Translations under genes and position numbers: made by a program
NCBI GenBank assembly: GCA_963853835.1
Contig: OY970825.1
Coordinates: 40,148,908 to 40,212,907, forward strand
Direction: 5' to 3'
From: Calendula officinalis
Taxonomy: Eukaryota; Streptophyta; Magnoliopsida; Asterales; Asteraceae
DNA: 64,000 bases
Notes under the pieces: generated by a model
Database searches by the model: none
Seen by the model: only the letters and a program-made list of their open reading frames with translations
What the model was told of the DNA's origin: nothing
In this document: positions 44,028 through 56,754 of the stretch, one piece after another
Layout of the letters: each line of letters starts with the position of its first letter
How positions within the stretch are numbered: the stretch's first letter is position 1

Positions 44028-46206
44028 TAAACCACATTTAATATAACATTGAATTAGTTATAGATCACACTAATTGGTAAGGCTGTAGGGTATGTCCTCT
44101 CCACGGCACCAAGAGGTTGAACTTCAAGGCGTGGAGATGAGCAAAACACTATCCTCACGCCGTGAGGATTCGTGGGAGGAGGGTGGCGACGACCACATGC
44201 CTTCACGAGTTTACGAGGTGGTGTATTTAATATTTAGATGGGTGTGATGTGTATTTCCACCAAAGTTAATCTATAGTCGAATTGATTGTAAGATTACTCA
44301 GGAAAATACATTGATTCAATACAAAGAAAAATACATTGATTCATTTGGATCTTAAAAACTTGTTCAATACAAAGAAAAAGATTTTTTTTTAAGAAAAAAA
44401 CTCAATTTTTTTAATATAAAAAATTGAATACTCCAGAGTCTTAAACAAACTATAGATAAGCCAAAAAAAACTTTGAATGAGTCAAAAAACATAAACATGC
44501 CAAAATTGGGCATAAAACAAAAGTTCAACAATTAAGCATAAAACATAAAACACTAAAAATGCAAATAACGATCCAAAAGGAGCATATGTGGGCCCGGAAG
44601 ATCCGTAAACCGCCTTTGGTAGTTTTTAGCACATAGCCCTCGTGAATACGGAACTTTTGACTTGTCATACTAATATATTAATAATTACTTTGCCCCCTTT
44701 TAGCATGCAACAAGAACACAAATTTAATTAGACGATGGAGGCCATGTGTATTCCATGGTGTTAAAATTATTATATGAGTTTACGAGTGATAAGTACGTAT
44801 GTCAAACAAACCCTGCACAGCTATCATTAATGGTCCAACTACAAGATTATTAATTAATTTGAATTTTGTTTGTTCTTGTAAATTAATTATATATTATCGT
44901 TCCTACTTAGCAAGAAATTCAACAAAACTGAATGAATATAATACTCAATTGGGTCAGAAACAACTGCATTTGACCAAATTAGAACTAACAGATGAAGCAT
45001 CTTGAGTATTGAAAGTTTGAAACACGGAGGCAGTTAAGCCTATAAATTCACGGGAGTATCAAATACGAAAATCATTCACAAACAACTCATTAAAACACTT
45101 ACATCGCTCTCATAAAAAGCCGCTAATAATGGATGTTGCAACTTTTATTACAGATAATAATCTCTCGTTCCCTTTCTTCGTTGTATCAACAATCTTGTTC
45201 CTTTTATTCACCTTCAGACAAACAAAACTGTTTTCAGCTTCTAAAAGCAAAATAAAAAACATCCCACCAGGTCCATCACGGCTGCCCATCATCGGAAACT
45301 TACATCAAGTGGGGAACAATCCTCATGTTTCCTTTGCCAATTTTGACAAAAAATACGGTCCTCTCGTTTCTGTCCGATTAGGCCAGGAATTGGTTGTGGT
45401 CGCTTCTTCAACTGAAGCAGCGACCGTAATTCTCAAGACTCAAGATCGTCTTCTTTCGTCTCGTACGGTTCCTGCTGCATTTCAGCAGGAACCCTAATCC
45501 CACACTCCCTCATTTGGGCTGACACCAACCAAACATGGAAAACCTTAAGAACCCTTTGCAGAACTGAACTTTTCTCGGCTAAAGCCCTAGAAACCCAATC
45601 TAGATTACACGAGGATAAATTGGGCCAAATGCTAAATTTCTTGCATAAAAAGCAAGGACAAGTGATTGACATCCAAGATGTAGTTTTTACTACGTTGCTA
45701 AACACTTTGAGCTCCATCGTATTCTCCAGAGACATGCTAGACTTTTCAGGTGAAGGAGGGTCTCAAGATTGGTTGAAAGAGTCCATGCATAAGGTAATCG
45801 AGTATGGAGGCCGCGTAATAGATTTCGGTTCATTTTTTCCTATGCTCGAGAGATTTGATCTTCACCTGGTTATGGTAATCGAGTACATGGTCGTCAGACC
45901 AAGCTCAGTCTTTCTTGGACAAGATGCTTGAGCATAAATTCTCTAGCAACCAAATCTATCAATTGGTTATGGTAATAAACATCTCATAATTATTATTACT
46001 CCATATAGACTTTTTCATTGTTAATTTGAGGCCGGATGATCAAACCACCTTACTTTTTAATTATACCATTCTATTCATCGCTATCAATGTTGTCTAACCC
46101 CACTACTTTTTTTATGATCCAGGAACTATTTGTGGCCGGAACAAATACTACAACCTCTACGGTCATGTGGGTTATGTCGGAGCTTGTGAGACACAAAGAA
46201 GTGATG
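43744..46206. repeat. Direct duplicate of 23098-25586 (P450 C promoter, exon 1, start of exon 2)
   Basis: Near-identical to the B block until about 46206, after which the two differ at roughly 17 of the next 275 bases by hand count. The upstream region 44028-45120 has no gene and repeats 23408-24500 base for base with very few changes. Confidence 0.92.
45041..45048 (+). promoter_or_regulatory. TATA box of P450 copy C
   Basis: TATAAATT, 81 bases before the former ATG at 45129. Confidence 0.6.
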
Positions 46207-46940
46207 CTCAAAATAGAAGAAGAGATGAGAAAAGAAATAAACTCAGATCAAATCACCATCGCTCAACTATCTAAATTTACCTATCTACAAGCTTGCATCA
46301 AAGAAACGTTTAGATTACACCCACCAGTGCCTCTTCTTCTTCCTCATAAGGCGGTTGAGACTTGTGAGGTTATGAACTACACCATTTCTAAGAATACCAA
46401 AATATTTGTCAACCTTTGGGCTATGGGACGAGACCCTAAAATCTGGGACGAGCCATTATCTTTTAATCCAGAAAGATTCACTACAAAAAAATTCTTGAAT
46501 AGCTACGGACAAAATTCCGTAGCAAAAAGTTGATTTTCCGTAGCAAAAACTAAATTTCCGTAGCTAATCATGATTTTCCGTAGCTAATCAGCAAAATCCC
46601 GTAGCAAATTTTTTCCTCGCAAATGAGTTTCGTCGCAATTTCCGTAGCTATACCGGATTTTTCTTGTAGTGATTTGTTGACTCAAAAATCGATTTTAAAG
46701 GCCAAGACTTTGAATTATTACCAATCGGATCTGGGAGAAGAATATGTCCAGGTTTACCATCGGGCATCAAGAGTGTTGAGTTTATACTAGCATCTTTGGT
46801 TCATGAGTTTGATTGGACTCTTCCAAATGGTGATGATCCAACAAAGCTTGGCACTAACGAAAGATTTGGGATTGCTATGAAAAGAGAAAACTCTTTAAAG
46901 CTAGTCTTCAAAGATAAAAAAATAGTATCAAGATGCTTGA
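45129..46940 (+). pseudogene. Cytochrome P450 pseudogene (copy C)
   Basis: Former exon 1 is 45129-45971, the intron 45972-46122 and exon 2 46123 to about 46940. Lesions: one G lost near 45491, giving a stop soon after the codons QQEP; 93 bases (equivalent to 25247-25339 in copy B) replaced by 19 bases at 45866-45884; a CACTA-type MITE at 46479-46671; and a frameshift in the A run near 46918 that removes the original stop. The first two lesions together change length by 75, so the end of exon 1 is back in frame. KETFR and NPERF remain; the haem loop reads IGSGRRICPG, with F replaced by I. Promoter and splice sites look intact, so non-coding transcripts are possible. Confidence 0.95.
46479..46671. 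mobile_element. CACTA-type MITE in P450 C exon 2
   Basis: 193 bp, starting CACTACAAAAAAATTC and ending TTTTTCTTGTAGTG, with a 3-bp target duplication ATT (46476-46478 and 46672-46674), as CACTA elements make. The interior repeats TTCCGTAGC about six times in 15-30 base steps. The uninterrupted site is seen in copy D (AGATTTATTGACTC). Confidence 0.93.
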
Positions 46941-47206
46941 TTGATTTGAAATATCCTATCCTGTTTTGTATCTCAAATTTAGTCAACAATTATATGTCTC
47001 ATTTATAGTCATTTTTTGATGTATCATATATTCTTGAAGTTAAATAAAGAACAAGTGCCTCATATGTTTCTTTTGAATATATGGTTTATGGTGTTTTTGA
47101 TAGATTTATATTAGCTTAAGAGAACATATTATTTCTAAAACAATGGTTAAGTTCAAGAAAGTGAAGCATCAAACACCCAAGACAGTTTAGCAACCATCAC
47201 ACATGG

Positions 47207-48197
47207 TGTTGGGTCGCTGAAAAACATCCCCCGCTGAAGAGATTTAATGAAGACAAAAAGGAAAATAGTTAGAAGACAATCTGAGGATCAGTTTCTCAGA
47301 TTGTGGGTAACTGTATCTGATCAGTTCGGATTTCAGTTACCCAGTTACACTATCTGATCACTATCGGAAACAACGATCAGTTCCCCGTGCGGAATCAGAT
47401 ACTGGTTAACAGATCAGATAGTGTAACAGGTTCAACGGATTGGGCAAAACGCTGAACCATCAAACAGATACTTCTCTAAGCAAAACCCTTAGTGAAGGTC
47501 ACTGAAGCTGAAGGTCATCTGAAGAAGCATGAGTATCCGAAGACTCATGGTCACCAGAAGTGTACATAGGCTGGAAGTTTCAGTGTCACAGAAAGACACA
47601 AGTAAAGCACAAGTTTGTGCAACGCTGATTATGGGAATATCTTGCAAATCTTTTAGAAGATATCAGCGATCACAAGATGACAGAAAATTTGTCAGAATTC
47701 CGTTAGTCGTGCGCGTCCCATGATATATCCTCTGCTCCAATGGAATTCTCACACGTGGAATCGATCGATCATTCCTTTGGCTCTATGTTTCCCAATGATA
47801 TAAATTGAGGACTTAGACGATCGATTTATGTGTGCACCCAACAAGGTTACACGCTGCTGAAAGTACTCTAGAACTTTATTTCCTCGAGCAGAGTGTAAAC
47901 CACCAGTTAACTCTAGTTATCTGATTCGAGAATTGAATCTGTATGACGAAAGTGTCTAGTCTTGTGCTTGATCATTTGTTGATCATAAACTTGTCTTAGA
48001 TAATATTTGTTGTTGTCTATCACATGCAAGCAGTTTAGTTAGGATTTGTTCTTAGCTATTCCGCAAACTGCTTGCATCTTTATTGTATCATTGTTGATTA
48101 ATAAAGAAAAGTTTAAAAAGTGTTGAGTGTCACCATTATTTTTAAATTGGTCAGGGAAACCGTATAGGTGTAGAAATTCACCTGTCCGGGACTAACA
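47207..48197 (+). repeat. 5' LTR of the SIRE-like element
   Basis: 991 bp, TGTTGGGTCG...GGGACTAACA. It holds a TATA-like ATATAAATT near 47799 and an AATAAAG signal near 48100. The primer-binding site follows at once. The 64-codon frame at 47529 is not a gene. Confidence 0.85.
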
Positions 48198-48198
48198 A

Positions 48199-48211
48199 TT
48201 GGTATCAGAGC
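48199..48211 (+). other. Primer-binding site of the SIRE-like element
   Basis: TTGGTATCAGAGC, complementary to initiator-methionine tRNA, directly after the LTR. Confidence 0.9.
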
Positions 48212-48257
48212 AGGACAATTAATTCATAATTGTTGATCTGCTTACTTACTTATCAAA

Positions 48258-49557
48258 ATGGGTGAAAAGCTATCTCAAATGAATCTTGGTTCGAAGACAC
48301 ATGCCCCTGTGTTTACTGATGACGATTTTGGTATGTGGAAAATCCGCTTTCTGGGATTTGTCGAACATCAAAATGACATGGGACCAGATATTCTTATCAA
48401 CGGTCCATACATTCCGAAAATGTTCGTTCCAAGTACAACCATTTCCAAGAAGAAGAAGAAGAAGGAGGGCGACGATAAAGACGAAGATGAAGAAGAAGAC
48501 CTTTCTGATATTGAAGAACCCAAACCAAAAGATCAATGGTTAGAGGCAGACAAAAAACTAGCGGGCTTAGATGCTGAAATCTGGTTTCTCCTTCAAACAT
48601 CCCTCCCAAACCACATTCTTATCACTGTAAAAGAGTGTAAAACTGCCAAAGAGATATGGGATATATTGATAACATCATATGAAGGAACCGATGAAGTTAA
48701 AGCTAGCAGAAAAGCAATGTTAAATCGAAAGTATGAAGCGTTCAAGGTCATCAAAGGTGAAACACTCAACATGTCCTACAGAAGATTCACCATCCTCATA
48801 AATGAATTAAAGGAGTTCGGGATTCACAAAGATATTTAAGAATTAATGTACAAATTTTTGGAAATTCTTCAAAAAGATTGGGCCGTTATGTCCACGGTAC
48901 TAAGAACCTCTGGTTAGATGAGAAACATGAATATGAGTCGTCTCTACAGCACACTGATGAATTTTGAAATTGAGAACAAGATGTACGATGATCTGAATGA
49001 TACCTCTTCCTCATCGATTTTCTCTTTTCGCAAGCACCTCCAAATCATCTCGAAAAACACAAAAAACAAAAGTTGAAAGTGTTATCGACCCAAATGATGC
49101 CGATAATAAAAGACTTGAAGATATGGAAGATGGTGATTTCGAAGAACAAGAGTTTAACTCATAAGAATGTAATAATGGTGACATAAATGAACTTTCTAAA
49201 AGTATGGCTCTATTAGCCACAAGATATAAAAGGTTTCTAAATCGAAACAGATCACGAAACCAAAACGATAGAGAAGAAATGATATGCTTTAAGTGTGGAA
49301 GAACGGGTAACATTAAAGCTGATTGTAAAGTTAAAGAGAACTCGGGATCTGAAAGATCAAGCTCAAGCTCTTTGTCAAACTATAAACCGAAGTATGAAGA
49401 TACTGAGAAGAAGTACCAGGAACTGAAAGCACAAGTTGCAAAGGCTGAGAAAGATGCAAAGGCTTTTAAAGCTACTATAGAATCCCGGGTAAGCTACTCA
49501 GAATCAAATGATGAAGAAATATTCCACGATAGAATAGTCCCTAACTCATTAAAATAA
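48258..49557 (+). pseudogene. Copia gag, broken
   Basis: The ATG at 48258 opens 193 codons with the UBN2 gag fold: DDDFGMWKIRFLGFVEHQN, LDAEIWFLLQTSLPN, AKEIWDILITSYEG and TLNMSYRRFTILINELKEFG. A lysine/acidic low-complexity insert lies at about residues 65-95. It stops at 48837. After a damaged stretch, 49204-49557 carries a knuckle-like CFKCGRTGNIKADC, where the expected histidine is asparagine, and a basic/acidic coiled-coil-like tail. Gag would form the particle and bind RNA; this one cannot. Confidence 0.86.
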
Positions 49558-49621
49558 GAATCTGAAGTTGAGCCAGAGAATCACAATATCGTAAAATGCC
49601 TAATGGCCTCAGAGATCGAGT

Positions 49622-52600
49622 TGTAACGCCCTAAAAATTTAAGTTAATTAAATAATAATTTAAATGAAGTTTAAATTATGGTTTGACGGACTATGGGTTG
49701 ATTGTGCAATGATTATGTGACGTTTGGTGATTTTGAGTATTATCTTAAATGAGTGACATTTTGCGTATGCATTAAATAAATTCTTTAATAAGTAAGTGCT
49801 AATTAAGTATATGTGACGCCTTTAATTATCACGCGACAATAAACTAGTTATCTAGACGTTTTAAATCCCGAGAATGTGAGTGTCGGATCAAGGCCGGCCA
49901 AAGGCCAAGGCCGAGACCCGCAGACCTTATTCCTTCATTGAGAACTCGGCCAAAGAGGTTAAGGGCCGAATACTTTATTATCAGGTGTGTTGCGAGAAAG
50001 GGCTGAAGCCCAAAACAATTGAGAGGTTCCGACTGGATCAAGGAGACAAGGGCAAAGACCCAAGCACTGAATATATTTAACGTTTTTGTTCCTCTGCCAA
50101 TCCCTAGTCGCCACTCTATTCTTTTTTTTTCGGGCAAAACACCCAAGCACCGCCGCCCCTTATTTTTATTTTTCCTGATTTCCGTCCAAGAAAGCAAAAG
50201 ACCACCGCCATCTCCTTTAGTTATCTTTCTTTCTGATTTCCGTTGAAGACATGGCAAAACACCACCGCCATCCTCTTATTACTTTCTTTTATTTCCGATG
50301 GGAGCAACTCCAGCCAATCAAAATCATCGGCAGCCGTGTTCTTTTCCATTTTTTTTCGTACGCATGATTCAATCAAGAAAAGAGAGGAGGCACCCAAATA
50401 TGGTGGAAGCAAGCAGGTGACGATGACATATTTGTGATTTGTTTGAAGCTGGTCACGTGGGTGAGTATTGCATATGTTGGTTTTATTTAAGCTTGGTGAT
50501 TGATCGAAATTTATAATCAGCGCCCAAGACTTTTTGGTGTTGTCTGGCCAATTGCATATTCGGTGGTGGCATGTGATGGATGTGTTTATTTCCTTTGACC
50601 AGCGAAGTAGCAAGGTGACAAAAGGAATTGGTGATCGCAAATTAGGTGGTTCGGGTTTTGGTGATTCGTGCGGTTAATCGTTGTCAATCGATTTCTCGTT
50701 GGTTTTGGGTGTCGTTTAGATACCGAGCAGCTGAGTAGAGAGGATCAGTTGAGCAGCTTCCTCCTTGAGTTGGTGATTGGTCGCGGATTTGAGCAGCCTG
50801 AGCAAACCGAGCAGAATTTTCCCGTTTGAAGGTAGAGTGTGGTAATCGATCGTTCTCTTGCTTTCATGTGTTTCATCCGATTAAGAATCTATCCTCACCC
50901 GTAATCTTTTGTGTCCAGCTAATCTTGACTGAGCAGGGGTACTACATATCAGTGTTGGTGGGTCTTAACAAGTCTATCGGGTTTTAGTGATCGAACCGGG
51001 AAGCGCACCGGTAGTTCCTTGTGCTAGTTTTTATTGTTGTTTTTCCATTCGATAGTTTGTTCTTGGGTTGCTTCTGTTTTATAATCTAACCAATTTCGTG
51101 TATAGAGCTTCCGGGGCAGCGGGTTTTTGAGGATTTGATACCGAACTCGAGTGGGCTCGGTTTAGTTGTGAAGCTAGTTTTGTTGTCTCGTCTTAACCGT
51201 TTAATTGGTTGTTGTCGTTTTGATCGTTTCTGTTTTTACTTCCATTCGTGATTATCCCGGTTGTTGTCATTTGACCACTGAATTTATAGTGTCGGGTTTT
51301 AGGGTTGGGTAAAAACCGTTCGATGATTGGCTAGATGTTTTAATCGAAAAACCCGGAAACCGAACCTAAAGGTTCTTGGTTTTCTTAAACTGAAAAGATT
51401 GCAAACTAATGAGCAAGAATATTTTTAAATATGATTTCTATAATAAAAGTTAGTTTCGGGGCTGTCGGGTGCCTCGGGAATAGACGGGTTGATGTCGGGA
51501 TTCAAAACGGGTTAAAACTACATGCTTAAATTTGGACAGCTCTGTTGGTCAACTTTGAGTCCGTTTTTACCACACTTAAAATACGTTTCTGGATTTTTGG
51601 ACCGTGTTGGTCTCTAGTTTTCCGAGTCCTCTTTCCAATGCCGCTGACGGCTCCTTAATCTGATTTACGGTTTAAAAGTTATTGCTGTTTTAGTAAACCT
51701 TCGCTGGATAGTTTTCGGTTCAGCTATTCTGTCTCGTGAGCCCGTCTTGAGCCTTTTCTGTTTGGATCTAGCTTCCGAAGCCTTCTGTAAAATTGTAGTC
51801 CTCTGAGTGATTTAACTACCGTAAAAATTTGATTAATATCTAGTGAGCGGTTTTAGAGTTATAGCCGTTCCCGCGAAAGTGCTGAGTGCTGTTTAGTTTC
51901 TGCTGAAACAACCTTTGAGTCTAATCCTAACCCGAGCTTCCTTGTACATTGTAGGACCTTCTAGGACCGGTTAGAGATGCTCTTCAGTACCGAGGATATT
52001 TAGGAGCTTACGGTTATTCGAGGTGGGTAATCTCACTATAAACTTGTACTTACTTTCGATTCATGATTTTGTGCTATGTGTTGTGAATTGTCTTGTTGAT
52101 TGAGCTTGAGTATTGATTGGGTGATTTATTTGAGTTATCTGTGATTTGAGTTATCCGGAGCCTGAGTTATCTGAGTTTTGAGTTCTTGAGTTAAAACATT
52201 AAACATAATATACTTGAGTTGTCTTGGCACCGAAGAGTACTGGTGCCAGACGTTTTGACTCAACACCGAAGAGTACAGGTGTTGAGCCTTGAGTTGTGTG
52301 AGGCGGGTCGAGGTTGATCTCTCGTCCCAAGTCACACAAGCGCGCTATATAAATTTAAAATCTGAGAAATAAACTTGAGTAATTGAGAATTGAGTAGAGT
52401 CTCTAGGGATCACTTATGTGGCTTGAGTTGTTTGTATTTATTTGTTTATTTTGATATTATTCACTCAGCGGTGGCTAACCCCAATCACTCCCCCATTTTT
52501 CAGGTACTAGTAAGGGCAAAGAGAAGGTCAACGGTTGATGGGCTGCATCTTTATTTATTGGATTTGGAGTTTTTAAAAGTTTGTTTTGAGTCAAACATAA

Positions 52601-52754
52601 TTTTTAACCTTTTTATTTATTTCCGCATTAAAGACCATGAGACGGTTTATATTTTTATCTGAGTTGGGACCTTTTCATTACTTGTACTTGGAGAAATTTT
52701 ATTAATTAAATGTTTAAAAAACTTTAAATTTCCCCTGATTTTTGGGATGTTACA
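49622..52754 (+). mobile_element. 3.1-kb LTR-like insertion in gag
   Basis: Starts TGTAACGCCC and ends GGGATGTTACA, with 6-bp inverted ends as in gypsy LTRs, and no internal gag or pol. Gag coding sequence resumes immediately after it. The flanks CGAGT and GATAC do not match, so no target duplication is visible. A long solo LTR fits best; a non-autonomous LARD is possible. Frames inside (49844-50640, both strands, and 52390) are short and overlapping, and I do not call them genes. Confidence 0.65.
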
Positions 52755-53839
52755 GATACAACAGTCATCCAATGTTTCCCAAGAATCTAACCTAGTAGAA
52801 ACTTCTTCTTCTAAGAAATGGGACGCCGAGACGTTAAAAAGAGTGAGAAAATTTCATAAAGCGTCTGATGAAAAAAAGGTATCTCTATTTCAAGTGCTCA
52901 CTCGAAATCTGGTATGTGTTGACAATCGATACGATGAATCCGTAATTACTTTAAAAAATCTAACTGATGAAGTAGAAAAGCTCAAGCAAGAATCCTCTCA
53001 ATTAAAAGATTCAAAGCTCAAGATTGTCGAACTACAGATGATAAACAAAACACTAAGAAAGCATAACGTTGAGCTGATAAAGAAAAGTGAAACTCTCCAA
53101 AGAATTTGTGATTCTTGGTCAAAATCCTCAAACCCGTCTAAACAAATTTTAGAAGAACAAATCCCAGCTCAAGTTCAAGCAATTCTTGGGGGGAATTACA
53201 AAACCGCCGCAATTCTCCCTGAGGTATTCAAACCAAACTCAAGTCACAAAAATCCCATGTTCGGACCACCAAAAGATTACACTCCCAAATCACATGTTTC
53301 AAACACCAAACAAAACTTCTTCGTCAAAGAATCTGAACTAATTCCAAATACCCATAATACTGAATCTGAATAAAAGATTGAAAACATCCAAAGCTCATAA
53401 CCATAATAGGTAAATTCATCAAAATCCCAAAAACATGATACATCTAAAGGGATAGAAACTGAAGCTAAGCCCGAAATTTCAGTAACTGGAAAATATTTAG
53501 CAATAAAGACAAGTGAGCCAAAATTGAAGAGCAAAGGAGTCAAGGTCACCAAACCAATCAAAACATTAACTCAGACCTCAAAAGAAAAGGCTCAAAATGT
53601 AAAGGCTCAACCGGATCCAAAAATCACTCTTTCACCATCTCCGGTTCACAAGAGGAAAATGTTATCATTGTAACGATAAATGTCAAGAAGCCAAAGATTG
53701 TCCAAATCAAGCTCACAAGAAAATCTCATCTACAGAGTCTGAAAACCCACCAGATACATCAAAGCAAGACAAGACTCAGATAGAAGACACCAAGAACTCT
53801 TCAGTACCCGCTCCTCAATGGGTGCCTAAATGCACTTAA
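52755..53839 (+). pseudogene. Copia gag, C-terminal part, broken
   Basis: Continues gag after the insertion: EKLKQESSQLKDSKLKIVEL and QRICDSWSKSSNPSKQILEE, a coiled-coil segment common in this family. The frame stops at 53371, with further fragments to PAPQWVPKCT at 53813-53839. WVPK is the usual joint between gag and protease in such elements, and a stop replaces the protease. Confidence 0.8.
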
Positions 53840-53928
53840 TGGCTCCAAGCAGATGAGCAGGGCATACAACTCTTCAAAATTTGTCTCAAGATCTATTGTA
53901 AGTCCATATGCACAGATATATATAAATA

Positions 53929-53931
<3 letters not shown>

Positions 53932-53981
<50 letters not shown>
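53932..53981. repeat. (AT)n microsatellite
   Basis: About 50 bases of uninterrupted AT/TA, just after the end of gag, where pol would be expected. Length may vary between individuals. Confidence 0.9.
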
Positions 53982-53986
<5 letters not shown>

Positions 53987-54801
53987 ACAAATTATTATTT
54001 TCAGCGAGGAGTTTCAGCGCAACATGCCTCTTCCTATCTGATACTGAATGTCATCAGATAGCTAGATTCCTCAGCATTGGACCTCATAAGACAGAAACAC
54101 TTGTCGTATTCCTCGGACAGGCATCTGATGAGGTGGAACAGTTTTATTGGACTCACTGTCCTTCTGCTAAGCTGTCAGTGTACGCACTTAATGCGGACAC
54201 CTTAACGTCCTCTCCCGCCCCATTTTCTTTTGATTTGATTGGACAACTTCATCGTGGGCTAGCAACTCAACTGTCTTTCTGGGATACACCGTTCTAATAA
54301 TTTATTCAAATGTCATCCGTTGATCTCTATCGTACGAATCTTGCCTCATCTCATATAAGAACCCTAAACCCTCTGCTAGTTCTTGCTTCTCAAATTCACT
54401 GCTCTCATACATCCTCAATCTCGTATATCTATTTCTCTCAAACTCAAAATTCAAATGGCTCTAAAGAAAGATTCAATTGACCCTCATGGCGTTGAACTCT
54501 CAGCAAATTTTCAAAAAGATCCACACATTCAAGACGATTTCACCGCTTCGTCAATCAAGCTAACAAAAAACAATCGCCGGAGTAATGTAAACCCACGAGT
54601 ATTACATCCTGATTTCCAGCCCATTTTACGACTCTTTAATGAACATCCCTTGAAAACGGCTCTTTATCAGGATGTCCCTATATCAAAATACCTACTCGTT
54701 GAATTCTGGTATTCATGTATACACTCCACAACCAATGACGGTCATGATATTATATCAGGTACCATCTTAGGCGGAGAACGAACCATCTCCTTTTCAATCT
54801 T

Positions 54802-55372
54802 TGTTAGGGTAAAAACCCGGTCAAACCTATTACTTTGTGAATCTGATGAACAAAGGAATATACATATGTTTAATTCTAATAATATAATAAGCTTAGTGAA
54901 ACTCGACACATACCGAGTTAGTCGGTATAGCTCAGTCTCATACCGAGTTGGTCGGTATAGCTCAGTCTCATACCGAGTTAGTTGGTATAGCTCAGTCATA
55001 CTGAGTACACGGACCGACCAGTCCGTGAATGGTGCATTCCTTATTTGAGTAATGAATCAAATCCCTTTAATCAAGGGATGCACTTATTAGAAATGGGAGT
55101 TACATATAGAATAGGGTTAATTGTAAAACCTCTATACATTATAAATAGAGGTTTAGACTTCACTAGTTAGTATCCTTTTGGATCTCGGTTGATCATTTGT
55201 GTGGATCACCAGTAACCCAATTTTAAATGTAACACTTTGTGGAGTGTTCTTGGTTATTCCGCAACCAAGAACACATATTATACGTTTGTGCTTAATAAGA
55301 ATAATCGTATGACGTATATGATCTTGTCTTTATCGATGTTATTGTCAATATTGGGGTTTGTGGGTCCTATCA
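54802..55372 (+). repeat. 5' LTR of the small LTR element
   Basis: 571 bp, TGTTAGGGTAAAAACC...GGGTCCTATCA. It contains three tandem 30-bp units of the form CATACCGAGTTAGTCGGTAT, each able to form a hairpin (ACCGAG/CTCGGT-like), and has 39 bases (about 55018-55057) missing from the 3' LTR. Confidence 0.93.
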
Positions 55373-56754
55373 ATTGGTATCAGAGTGGTTCAAAGTTATC
55401 TACAAGTTTGATGATCCTATAATCCTAATATTGTTGAAGATCAAGTCTTTTCATAAAGAAGAACAATGCAGAATTTTCGTCATATTCTGCGCACGGGTAG
55501 AAGAATGTCGGATCTCCTTCGTTAACGGTCGACTCTGTGTGAAACTTGAACAGGAGGTTCTCAACACACAGACACACAATTTGACCGTTCAGAATTGTAA
55601 TTCGAGTTTCTGGTAGAGAGATATGTATGGCGCAAAAAGTCAGATTCTTTGCTTTTTATTCCTTACTTTCTGGGCACAATGTTTGAAAAATCAAATCTCT
55701 TTCTTCAACCTTCGAATAAGCGTGAAATTTGGACAAAATGTTCATCATAATGTGTTTAATGTTTTTACCGTTCAGATCTTCAAAAGGAATCGTTAACTCA
55801 GAGATATATATTTTTGAAGATTATTGACCAATATTTATGGTATGTTTTTAATTTTGCACAACTGTGATAAAACGGCTATCGTATCTTCTTTCACCGTTGG
55901 ATCTTCATAAATTTTGGATATTATATCCATATTACATACATGTACTCGGTATCAAAATTTCAGACTGATCAGAAATGTATACTGAGAGATGCATATTTTC
56001 AAAGTTGATGCTTTTCTGATACCGACTGTCTCATAATAAGTGGTCAGTATGAAACTGCTGTGATCGTTTCAACCGTTGAATCAATATGATTTTTGGATAT
56101 GATGTTGAAGACAGATATATGTATGTTGTGTAAAAAATTCATAATGATCAGAAGAGTCTACATGGAGATATGATTTTTTGAAGTTGCTGCAAAATTAGAG
56201 AAACGAAATTCTGAAAGCTGAATTTTACAAGTGAGTATATTTCACATGTTTTTCTCTTTTTAATCATATGAAATCATCTTAAACTGAGGAAATTCATAAG
56301 TTGATTGATTCTTTGGGGGGTTTCAAGTCAAAGATAAAATATACCAAATAGTTTAAGGTGAAAGTATATGATTCAGGGGGAGAAAAACTCAATGCGATAT
56401 ATATTTTCTAATTAATGTGAAGCTAAAGTTTTGAAGCTAAAGTGTACATGCTAAGTTATTCAAGAGGGTACGTGTCACACATTATTTTACAATCATTTGA
56501 ATCATTTCAAACTGAGGAAATCTACTAGTTGAATGATTCTTGGGATATGTTTCATTTCAACTCAAATATACCGGACAGTCTGAGGAGGAGTCAATGATTG
56601 TGGGGGAGAAAACTTAATGTGATATATATATTCTTGAAGTACTTAGTGAATAAAGAATATGAAAAGATCTCAAAAAGAAGACCATACAAGACAATATCGT
56701 TATTATTTATTAGAATTAATCGTATTCATTTGTTATCATCAGATAGGGGGAGAT

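Noticed and set aside
1038..46940. Alkaloid biosynthetic gene cluster
   Set aside because: Only P450 copies are present. No methyltransferase, synthase or transporter gene lies in the window, so a cluster is not supported.
50221..50640. 139-residue minus-strand protein in the 3.1-kb insertion
   Set aside because: Overlaps frames on the other strand, no recognisable motif, and lies in LTR-like DNA.
53932..53981. AT run as a replication origin or matrix attachment site
   Set aside because: A simple microsatellite; nothing else supports a function.
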